DNA of 64,000 nucleotides from Gymnorhina tibicen. Taxonomy: Eukaryota; Chordata; Aves; Passeriformes; Artamidae. The notes under the pieces are model-generated. The model ran no database searches, had not been told where the DNA came from, and saw only the letters and a list, made by a program, of their open reading frames with translations. Of the stretch, positions 27,201 through 39,200 are shown in pieces. Location of the stretch: the NCBI GenBank assembly GCA_013399875.1, contig VXAZ01006790.1:124001-188000 (forward strand), written 5' to 3'. Position 1 is the first letter of the stretch. Every line of letters starts with the position of its first letter. Position numbers and translations under genes: made by a program.

Positions 27201-30200
27201 TCTGACCTACCAATCCATTCAGTTACATTTCTCTCATCTCCCTTGGATGTCCTTCAGTTCTTGCTGTACTTTTTTTAGCTCACTGTTTTATGTCACCTCA
27301 AGTATTTTTCTTTTTCTCCCCTGCTTCAACTTAATTTATTCATTTTGACAGCCCACTTTATCACTAGAAGCTCACAGCCAGCTTGCAACCCACTCCATCC
27401 CCTCAAAAAAAATGAAGCTGGCAAATACAAAGACAGTGTACTTTAAGCCTGATGGCAGCAAAGTATCTTTTTCCCTTCAAATACTCATAATTGAATTGAA
27501 TATTCCTAATTTTGCATCACAGAAGTTGTAACCTTTTGTTTGGCCAAGATACTTATAAACCCAGTAACCTGTTGGGCCTAATTATGAAGTACTATTCCTC
27601 ATTGTTAAAATAAAATAAGTTATCAATTCATTCACTCAGTGTTACAGCAATACAGCAAGAAAAAAATCCACGCTTGTCATTACAAACCTGAACCTTCTTT
27701 TTGTGCTACATTAGCAACTGGTGTTCCTAGAAATCAAAACACAGACACATGTACAAGACAAGAATAGGGCATTGTGATCCATTCCATCTTCTAAGTCACT
27801 AAAAATTTGTATGGAATACAGATAGTGCCTACCTTTAGGCATTTCATCTTTATTGTGACATAAAGCTCCTGCTGACCTTGATCCATGTCTGTAGAGCTTT
27901 CTGCTTTTACAGGAAGACTGTCTCACCTGTGTACCAGTCTGAGCTGCTCACTAGGTCATCAAGGCCATGACAGAAGGACATGGCAATGTGCCCTGACTGG
28001 AGACAACTTTGTTTGGCACTAAGTGCTATAAGCCTCTCCTCACCAAGAATTGCTTGCTCCTGGGTTAGCTCCTGGAAGCGTTCCCGCATGCTCTCCAGCT
28101 CCACAACAAGACGACGCTCAGATTCCTCTTTCAGGCTCAAGGCTTCTTCTAATGCAGCTTTTTCTGCAACGTAGCCTTCAATAATGCCTAGAAGCCAAGT
28201 CAGAATGCAAATACAGCCATAGAAAACCTCATCTATTGGGGAAAAAACAGCTTGAAAACATGAGTAAACAATATCTGCCAAACAATGGAAGGTGACATAA
28301 AAAGGAAGAAGTAACAGATAATTCATGTTTATACTGTAGCTATGCTTTTGAAGTATCTTAAGGAATAAAATGTACTAGTTAATATATTCTAAGATTATCA
28401 AGATTTTTTGAGGCTGACACATCACAAAGTGTCTCCTAATCTGTAGAACTCAAGTGGGGATCATTAAGCTTTGATGGCCTGGGATAAGCTTACAACACAT
28501 CCTCTGCTACGGGCTGAGGTTTGAAGAAACAGAATCTCCAGAAAGTAAGATCAAATGTTAGATTTAGAGCCCAAGAAATCCAGGACACAGAAAGCACATC
28601 ATAGATATTGGGAGGAACAAGCTCTGAGTAAATGACACTGCAATGTCACTCAATTTCCTTTTCTTACCCTCTGCCTTATGAAGCTCTAGTGCCAGCTGGT
28701 TCTTGGCCTCACTCTCCTCACTGAGGCACTCCATCAGCTCCTGGTGCTGACTCACCACCTGGGCCGTCTCCTGATTGTGTCGACTGAATTCTTCCTCAAA
28801 CTGCGCATGGTTCTCATGCATCTTCTCTAGCTACAAGTGAATAATTTCCCCAGCATCAGACCTTGGATGCACATGCAATGTAATAATACTGCAGACATTT
28901 CAACAAAAATCTTCTCAGTTATTAAATAACATTTATGCACTGAGGTCCAAGTTTTAAAGTTTCATTTTAGTACTAAGCTGACTTTGCACAAAACCTCTGG
29001 ACACTTTGGTGAATCCCAGTACTTGCATAGCAGTATTTTTGCCACAAGTGTTGCTTAGGGACTTAAGTTTCTTCACTGTGCATAAAAAGAAATACCTCCC
29101 TATTGGCTAAACTGCTTAGCTTGACACTTCCTGAGCCACTTGAAATTCAAAGCATCCTTACACTTAAATTCTTCAAGAGATTCAGTCGTGTCTGATAGAC
29201 AGTGAAGTCCATACATCATCAGGTTTCCAAGGTACACCACCAGTAAGCAAAGTATGCTGGATCGCAGCTGATGAGTGTCACCTAGAACCCAGATCTGCCA
29301 TGGCTTGGCCAAGTGCTTTAACCTCAAGTTAGGTATGTCTTAGTAGAACCATCATCAGTACCTAGAAGTAAATATTGATGCACCTCATTCTAGGAGGGAT
29401 TTTTGAAGATGGTGAATATACATTTCACACAGACACATATCTCTGGGTTTCACAAAATACCTGATGAGTAGATTAATTTCAGACATGTTTTTCCCCTTCG
29501 CGTTTTTTCTTCCATTAGGGACTTCCTTACTCAACAAACTAATTATTGTCGCACTAAATTCAGCCCTCAGATGTGTACAGTGCTCGTGCGTCCACCTCAC
29601 ATTTGCAGTCTAGACACTGCAAAACTCAGTATGGAAACACTCAAGCTCTTTTATGATACTAAGTGCATCTCCTTTTGTCACAATTAAAGCAGCATATAAA
29701 TACAAGGATGTTTGTTTGCTGCTATCTACATATTCCCCAAGCATTCTGACACTGGGCTGAGTTTTCCTGAACCTGCCTATCAGTGTTGTAAAAGCATCAA
29801 TGTGAAGTGTGATAAAACCCCCTCAAAAAAACTCCTGGTCTCCTAAAGTTACCAAATGAATCCTAGTTTAAATCTACTTAAGGTAACCAATTTATTGCCT
29901 TCCCACAGGATCTGTTAAAAGGTTAAATACACAGACTTAAAACAGATTTCACATTTTCAATGTTATACACAAAATTATGGAACAGTTTGGGTTGAAAGGG
30001 ACCTTTAAAAGACCAACTAGTTCCCAACCCCTGCCATGAGCAGGGACACCTTCCACTAGACCAGGTTGCTCTGTACAGATTAAAAAGCTTTACTTGTTTA
30101 GTTGACTCTGTAACCAGTTCCAGAAGTCTCTCCACTGCAGTGCGCAAACGATGACAAATTTTCAGTATCGTTTCTTCACTTTCACACGCCAATTCTGGCT

Positions 30201-33200
30201 TTGCAAAAACACTTTCACATAAGTACTGGCTCAACTCAGACACCTCATCAGTCCCTGGAGACAGCTGGTTGTGTTCTGTGAGAGTTTCATCAAGCAGCTC
30301 CTCTACTGAAAACAAAGAAGCTATTGAAAAACACAGAAAAGTGACAGCTAGCTACAAAGCTGGTCACCCAGATAACTGACATCAGACAGTGACATGGTCC
30401 TGGACATGTACTACAAGGTGAAAACTTGGACACATCAACAACTCAGTGTTGAAAAATCATGAGGGTTTTTCACAAGGTTTGGGAATCTTGTGCTATACAT
30501 CAAGACCTGGAACTGTGCATACACCAAGTCCATCTTTCCTGCCCTAAAATCTATCCAGGCTTTTCTAACAACACTTTAGGAGTTGCACTATTAAAGGAAT
30601 TAAACTGAGAGAACACTAGTAGACACTATGTTAAGTGTGAAGTAACTTTGAAAGACGCAAACATTGCAAAAAGAGATATTCTCTTTCTGATCTTCATCCA
30701 TACAAAAGGAAATGAAAAGGCAGTTTTCAAGAACAGGAATTGACTACATCCAGGTTTGCTGATTTGTACTCACCTTTTTCTAGGTGATGGTTTTCTTTGG
30801 CTTTAAAATACTGCATGAATCCCATTTCTTCCATAATACTCTGAATTTCTTTAGAATCTCCAGAAGCTAGACTGTCATCAAGGCAAAGACCAATCTTGCT
30901 ACAGATAAGGTCCTCAATAGCTAGTGTGGCCTTCACCACTTCCATAAGCAGTTTCAAAACGTGCTGATAAGATTCACGCAGTTTTTCCCTAGAACAAAAG
31001 CATATTCAACACTTGAAAAATTGCATGCACTTGATTTGAAAGACACTTTGAACCTACTGAAAACCTGACAGTCTAAAATAGCTATCTGCCATGGTTGGGC
31101 AGTTATCAGTGAAGATCATTCAGATGACTCACAAAAACCATGCTATTTTTAAAGAGCTGGCACAGCAAAACACCTTTGTCCTCTCCACAGGTAGATGTCA
31201 CAAGCATCTCAGCCTTCCATACCTGTGGAAGCACCAGCAAGGAAGATTAAGTCTACTACTACAGTATCAGTGACATCAAAATAACTAGAGGTGTTCTGGC
31301 AGACCTGACAACAAAAGCTCTATTTCTATTTATGAAAATATTTTAGTTTTAAGATTAACACTAAGCCAGTTTATTAAAGATGAGAGAGGGAATCCTAGAA
31401 GCTTATTCAGCATGACAGTTTCTCTAATCCATGCATCCCCATGACATGTCAAACCAATCCACTCTATCTGAAAGCCTCTTAGTCACAGAACCTCTCTCCA
31501 TTTTTTACATTTTTCCAAGATTAGAGACAGTGGAAACCCCAAAACACTAAAGTCTTCATCAGACTGAAAGAAAAAGAGCAAGAAAAAAACCCAACTTGCT
31601 CTTCACGTCAGAATAGGTTGGTAATTAAAAAAACCTCAAAATAATTTGCAAATAAAAGCAATATATCATCAGCCCACACTATTATTTTGAGCTGGCTTAG
31701 TTTTGCCTAGTTATTGATTTCTTTATGAGAAGTGAGAAAACAAGCAAACAAAAAAACCCAAAAAACCCCCAAGCACTAAGCATTATGTAACCAAAGATGA
31801 ACAAACCTTTCCTCCTTGGACTGCTCAATATCAGACCTCAACAGGGCTACCAAATTCCCTCCTTCTTGGTTTTCCCTGTCCCGCCGCTGAAGGAGTGTCT
31901 CCAGTTCAGAGCTGGTCTCCTCTATTTCATGTTTTAAAGACACCACTTTCTTTTCCAGCTAAGGAAATACAGTGACAACACAACAAAGTCAACAATTTTG
32001 CCTAAACTCTGCTTCATAAACTCTACCTGAAAACAAGTTTCTGGAAAAATTACTTATCTCCTCATATTTATTTGTTCAGATACCTATACCTGATTAAAAT
32101 ATATAATTATATAGAAATAAAAATAGATATTTCTATGGATATACCCACTCCTACCTCCAGATTTTGCTGCCAAACAAATTTGTGCCATTTTGTTAGAAAC
32201 TCTGTCTCAAGTACGGCAGCAAATAAGTCAAAATATCTTTTTGGTAGAAAACTGCAAGGAAAGAAAAGCACTCTGCTCCCATGCCAATGTTCTCAACCCT
32301 CATCAAATCCCACAAGAAGAGCTGGAAACAGTAATGCACTCCCAGTCAGGAAATTCCTAGTGTTACTGTTTCCCCCAGTCTAATATACCACAAGAATTAC
32401 ACCTGCAGTCCCTCTACATACACATTGAGACAGAGAGCCCTGTGCTAAAATACAAACCTCAATGCACATTTAAAATCTAGGTTTAAAGAATTTTCTCCAC
32501 ACCTGGATAATTATTGCTGCCTTTTCCTGCAGCTGGGCTGATAACGTTTCTTGTTCCTTTTGGTGAGCAGCCTGTGCCTTCTCCCTCTCCTGAATCAACA
32601 TCTGGTCCTTGTCATGTAGTGATGCCTTTTTTTCAGCTTCAAATTCATCCTGCATAAACCACATAGACTTGGATTTACTGAGAGAAGAAAAAAAATGCCC
32701 AAACACCACCACCATCCTCCCAAAAAGTCTCGAACATGCCCCGTATTTTTTCCGTATTCTTTAGAAATACACACTTCGCCTCTCAGAATATTAAGCAGTA
32801 ACTTACACATCAACACCTCCAAACAACAAAATTATGCTGAAATTGTGATGAAAATCAAAAATAGTTAGGCCAGCAGAACCAGGGCAGTGACTGTCCCTCT
32901 GTACTCAGCACTGATGAGGCACAATTTTATCTATGAACACCAATACACTCCAAGGTGATGGCCACCTATTTTGCAGACGGGCAAGTCAAGAAAACAGTTT
33001 TTCCCCAGGGCAAGAAATAAGACTTCAGAGCAGAAGACCTACAGTCACCCGAGCTGAGATAGATCCTTTGCAGAAGACTCACCCAGTCTTTGCCCCGTGC
33101 TCTAGTAGTTAGAAGGTAAAAAAAGACAACTGCCCTTGACCTAGAACATGGCATTTGTGGACAAAAATGTCTGAAGCAGCCTGCTTGTTCTTCTCAGAAG

Positions 33201-36200
33201 CACTTAGAGAGTATGTCAGAGCACAGACAGCAATTCTGAATACCTCAAATCTGCTAGGGGAGGCAGAGGGAAGAAACCAAGGGAACAGGCTGGCATGAAG
33301 ACAACTGCATAATCAGCACAGGGGAGTGGAAGGGAAAGACTTGTTGTAAAAACCTGTATCAACCCACCATGCAGCTCAGTCTGACACTGCAAAGAGATCC
33401 AGCCAGTCTCTTCTGGGACAAAACACCGGTCCATCAAGTTCATAAGGCAAAAAACCCCAATTGAATCCATAGACAGCTGTACAAGCAGGAGTATTTCAAC
33501 AAAAAGTGAAGTTTCTGGTGTCCCAAATGCTAATTAAGGCAGCATAAGAGAAAAAAGCAGGGATCATTTCTGGAGTTTCTGCGTAACACTCAGTCTAGTC
33601 CCACCTTCTGTGGGCTGAAGGCTGGGGTGCAGCTGAGGACAGCAGTGCCAAATATACCTGCAGCAGCTTTTCAGGATACACTTGTGCCCTCTGTTTCAAA
33701 AGACAGCTGAACCAACCAGAGAGAGGTCATATAGTGATCAGGACTACACAGAGGGCCAGAAGCAGGAAGCACCTTGAAAATGCTTATCATGATGTTTATC
33801 ATGGTGAATCAATGAAAGCAGAGATTAAGAACAACAGTAACAACAAAGTATCTCATGGACGAAGAGTTCACTGCCATCACACACTCAGTAAAAGCTTAGC
33901 TAACACTGAACTTGTTTTTGCCACACACACACACAGTATGTGCAGTAAACACACGATGACAGGCCAAGGGTGCAGCCTCTGCAGACACCGAAAAGAAAAA
34001 GTCTCAAAGGACAAACTGTGTGGAGGCCAATGGGCCCATAGCACAAAGGGAGTCCACGGATGGGACCGTCCCTAGGGATAGAAATTCTCTCCAGGTTATG
34101 GTGAACAGAAAAGACCTTGCCCATGATGCTTTGTTCCAGTATGCAAATGTACCCCAGTTCTGCTTCCCCAGTTGGCCTCCCCGCCCCCTTATACCTTATC
34201 TGTTCCTTCCCTAGAAAATTCCCCCTTCCCCACTCTCCCATTGGACCTTGTTCCTCGCCATGCCCTCAGAGTTTTCCCATTGGCTCCCGTACCCCAGTCC
34301 CACCTGTGTACCGCCCCTGTGCCCTCAGACCACTGGTCCCTGAGGCTTTCCCGCCCCCCTGTATAACCTTGGACCCTCCATTCCTTTTGGTCTTTTGTCA
34401 CTGGTTTCCTTCAGGCACGTGGCTGAAATTAAACCTCTGCCGTGGAAATTCCACACAAGGACCCTTCCTGCCTCTTTGCCATCGATTTGTCAAAGAAGCC
34501 ATCCGGTGTGTGAGTGTGCGTGAGTGCAGTGGCTCTGCTGAGAGACTTTCTGCTGGAGTTGGGTTTGGGAGGTCACAGCACCCACCCAGAACACCCCCCG
34601 AAACCGAGAAAACTGAACATGTACACAAGAATGCTGCTTAGAGCACGTTCCACTGATTTTTTTGGTTTTGGCTGAAGGACACTTCCATTTCCAGTTCAGG
34701 ACTTTAAGACAACTCTGTGGTAAAGACAACTGCTCACAGAACACTGCTTTATTTCCAATGCTGTTTTTCGTGTTCTAACATTGTGAAGCATGGGAGAGAT
34801 CTCATTCAGACTGCCATTTTAGAGCTGATGAGCAAAAATCTTATACCAATTGCTCTTTTTCCGTGAAACACATTCCCAGTACATACTCAAGTGCATTTTC
34901 ACCAGAGCCTACCTTCAGCTGTGCAATCTGCTGTTCCAGTAGCACCTCTGACTGACACTTCAACAGCTCAATCTCCTCCTGGAACTGAAGCTGCTGCTTC
35001 AATTTTACCTCCTCAAATTGAGCTAGAAGAGCTGTTCTCACAGATTCTACTTCAGAAGCTGATGCAGAAACATAGAGCTGCAGACAAGGAAGGAATACAA
35101 AATATTTTAGCCACGGTGTAAGAATTAAGGAAAAAATGAAACCAAACCAAACCCATCAAGCTCAACCAAATTCTTAAGAGTACATTCACAGTCCTCAAGG
35201 CCATACAGCACTGCTGTCTATCATCATGCTGAGTATAGAAAGAAGCAGGTGGATAAAAATAGGTAAGAAGCAACCAGGCATTAGGTATCAAGTATCTCCT
35301 ATATTCATGAGACCATCAGGTCAGACTAACAAAGTATTCCCGACTTATTCTTTCCAACAGACACTTCCCTAAAAGAAATTCAAAGAAATAAGGAGGAAAG
35401 AGGGGGAGAGAAACACAGGGAGAGCATATTTTTTTAAGATGTGATTTCCCTTGTTCAAATGGGAGCAAACATTATGCATCTCTATTTAATGCAATTATCC
35501 TGAGATACAATAGAGAAAGGTTTGAGAGATTTTTGTTCATTTAGGCTTTTTTCCCCCTACTATTCTCTGTAAGAAGAATCACTGTAGTCATCAGAATAGA
35601 CATAAATCCTGTTTCTAGGATGAGGTGCTTGAAGACTGGATAACCATTAGAACCTCCCAGGAAACTAATGAAACATTCTCCCCAAGCAATCTTTTCTTCT
35701 AAAAGTGATTTAAGAGTTATTTGGAACATTACTCAGTTTTCAATTTAGTAAGTGAAAAAGCAAAAGTTGGTAATATTTTAACTTAATGCGTTCTGTGGTT
35801 ATAGCTGGATAAAGCTCATTTTGTTTGTGACTTTTCCTACTATACGAATGTAATATGTAACACTCGCAGCTGCTTGCATCCACATAAGTCAGACTGTTTC
35901 TTCTTATTACTAGCACTATTAAAAAAAATTCAAAAAGCATCTAGATATACAGCCTTATTTCTAAGATTAATAAAACTGAATTTACTTTATGATAAAACGT
36001 GGATTGTTTTGGTTTTAGGTAGTAGCAGCATTCTGACCTCTTGCTCATGTTCATGCTGTGCTTTTAGTTTTCCCAGTTCTTCTTCTAACTCCCTGGAGTA
36101 CTCTTCCTTATGTTTCCTAATTTCTTTCTCATGAAAATCCTGAAGCTCTTGGAGTGCTTTCCTGTGCTTCTCCTCCATCTGCAACACTTCCTGACGTAAC

Positions 36201-39200
36201 AGATCCAGAGCCAGACGTTTTTCTTCTTCCAGCAACTGCCTTTGATTTCGAAGAGCTGTGTTCAGATCATCCTGTGTAAGCATTAATTAAAAAAAGGGGA
36301 CGGAAAAAAGTAACTACAAATAGCTTTGCAACCCATTTGCCAAGCACATGTCCTGCTGTATCAAAGCTTTTTAAGTAAACAAGAACAATACTGTTACATG
36401 AAGAACGAGCATACGTACATCCATGTACATACACTCTATAGTGTTTAAATGGGTTTATTTTTCTTATGTAGTAAAAGTTTTGTAAATCCTTACTTAGTCG
36501 GAAGGATCTTTAGATTCCTAGAGATGTGGCTTAACCTCCAGAATTGTATTTACGTTGTTCTAATCACTTTCTGAAGAATTGCACACTAGCTCTACTGGGG
36601 AGAGAAGCTCTGAGCCCCAAAATGGAGACCATCCAATCTTAAATATGTTAAAAGATATACCTCATTTGTACTTTTTCCACACATGATATAGAAAACTCAT
36701 TAGACTGAACATTTGGGGCAGGAAGCAACAGATGGATTTAATTTTCAGCTGGACTTTCCTATTTCAGCTCATAATATGGCCACACACAATGTCAGTGCTG
36801 GCACAAAGAGGTTGTGAAAATATGCCCTGAGAACAAGGGAAAAGGTGATCCCACACAATGTGACATGAAATTTCACCTCCTATGCCAGGTTTTCTTTCTG
36901 ACTCACCTTATGAGCTTCTTCTGCTTCAAGAGCCATGGTTTTAAGCTTTTCCATATGAACAGTAGCTAGCTGAATTTTCAAATTATTTTGGGAAAGCTGA
37001 AGTTCTTCAGCATGCTTTAATTTCAGCACCTCAATCTCCTGAAGCAGTTGTGCCTGATGCATTTTATCCCGCTCTTGGAGCTGTTCCCTGTGCTGCAGCT
37101 GTAGCTTCTCCAGAGCCTGACTGTGTTCATCTCTTATAGTCTGAATTTCAGATAGGTAGGAAGACTCCAAGGAATCCAGATTTGATAAGTGTTTAGCCTC
37201 CAGCTCATCGATTTGGGCCTGATGCTTTGTCTGTAGTTCAGCAACACAACTTTCAAGCTGAATCTGCTGTTGACTTTCCAGTGTAGATTTAAGTGTCTCA
37301 ATTTCAGCTTGGTGCTTTGCCTGAAAATCAGCTGTCAGAGACAAAATCTGCTGCTTATGCTTCTCCTGTAACTGCTGACTTTGGAGTTCCAGCTCATCCA
37401 CATGTTTCTTTTTCAGCTCTTGGAGAAGAATCTCTTGCTCAGTTGTGAATTTCTGAGTCATAGCTTTGTGTTCCACCATAAACCTGTATTATTTCCAAGA
37501 AAATTAAGAGACTATTGTCAAAAAAGTTACTGTTTTTTAAATAATTGAACTAATAAATAAAAATCCAAAGAAAATAAATAGACCTCACGTAGCCTCCATA
37601 AGTTTTACCTCTTGCTTCAAATATAGAATTGAATTCAAAGCAAGCCACAATGATTATTTCATAGCCACATTATTAAAGGTTTCTGCAATGTCAGTTGGGA
37701 GTATCTGTTTATTACTAGAGAGACTGGCACCCCTATTAACTTACAAATACAGAGCAACATGTTTGAGAAATACTGCCATGACAGTATCTCATGGTTACAT
37801 TGTTACATCTCAAACATGTTGTCTGCAAATAAATGAACTGTCATAACAAACACCTCTACAAACATCTGTTAAAGACAGACATAAAACCACTGTGGAAGTG
37901 TATGTGGGATACCTGGGGGCTCCTCCAAGCTCAGCTCTCTGAGATCTGCTTAAAGCTTGATGCAGAAGATCTAGTATCTGAAGTACTGCCATTTACTGCA
38001 ATCAGTAATTACAGTATTTTTGCACGCAGACACCCATAACTAAAAAACCAGGTATCTAAAAGTTAAGTTGCTGCTTTCAGTGTTTTCTTATAGTCATTAT
38101 TTCTCCAGTCTTGTTCTGTGAATATATTTTTGGGGAGGGAAGAAGGGATAAATTTGAAGCAATGCATGCAAATACCAACATGTGGCTGTTTACTTCCCTT
38201 AATTCACTTGAAACAACAGGTGTAGGAAGGGGAAGAAAAACAGCAGTTCCAGGCATCTAGCCAGAACTACAGAATACCAGAGGGCCCCATCAACCTCAGC
38301 ATTCAATGGTTAGCACAAGCTCCATTCACCAGGAAAAGCCTGTTTACATTCATTTGAATTGTTTAAAAATATTTAGAGAATTTTTTCCACTTACATATCT
38401 TGTCACACTTCATTTTGAAGGCTGGTATATGATTTTCAGCTGTGTTGTACTCTTAGCAGGCAAAACTTGACTACACTTCACTTTATTTGCTAGACTAGAT
38501 GAAATGCCTTTACATGAAGCAAAATTCTACAGCAGATCCTAATAGACAGCCTTACCGTTCCTTGGGACAGGAAGCTTTACAAACCTAAGTTAGATAGTGC
38601 CATCAAGTGACTTCCCTGCACCATCACTTGTTAAGTCTAAAATAAGAAAAAGCAACTCTAACAACGAGTGAACTCCTAAGGGAAACTTACTTGTTTTGGG
38701 CTTCCAGGAGTTTCAGTGCACATTCTTCCTGCAGGCAGAGTGTGGCCTTTTCCATTTCTTTTGCCATGAGGGCTTTGGCTGCCTCCAGGTCAGCTTCATA
38801 TTGCTGCTGAGCTTTCTGCACGGCCTGGGCACCTGCAAGGCTGTCCTCCAGCTGCTGCAAGTTGTTTTGCTGCTCCTTCACCAGCTTCTCCAGCTCTAGA
38901 ATTTTGGCAGCTTGGTGATCTTGAAGTTGAATCATTTCGGCTTCACGGAGTTCAAACTCTTTTTGTAAGTTCTGCTTCTCAGATTCCGCTCTGGTTTGCA
39001 GTTCTATGTGCAAGAGCGATAACTTCTCTTCTGCTAGGATTCTCTGGGCCTCACTTTCACATTGCCATTTCTTCTCTTTTTCTTTGTACATATTCTCTAT
39101 TTTCTGGACTTCTTCTCTTAGTTCATTTTTGTGATCCTCAGCAATTTTGTATTTTACCTGTGAAGACAATTATTTAAAAGAAAAAAGAATAAACCACCAA

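Larger units (their letters stand above)
32650..34912 (-). other. Intron 22, contains an antisense LTR and a (CA)n tract
   Basis: This 2,263-bp intron holds the plus-strand LTR (34020-34606) and a short (AC)7 run at 33922-33935. No exon was seen. The 33,000-33,900 stretch has no recognised element. Confidence 0.7.

Noticed and set aside
27830..27904. Candidate exon ending at CTAAAG|gtaggc between exons 28 and 29
   Set aside because: It would leave an intron of only about 23 bp after exon 28, its phase is not needed (exon 28 joins exon 29 directly in phase 1), and the peptide has no resemblance to PCNT.
34117..34641. 174-codon open frame on the + strand
   Set aside because: It lies within the LTR and is repeated in the inverted copy (39524-40138, minus). 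It is Pro-rich translation of GC-rich U3/R DNA with no similarity to a known protein.
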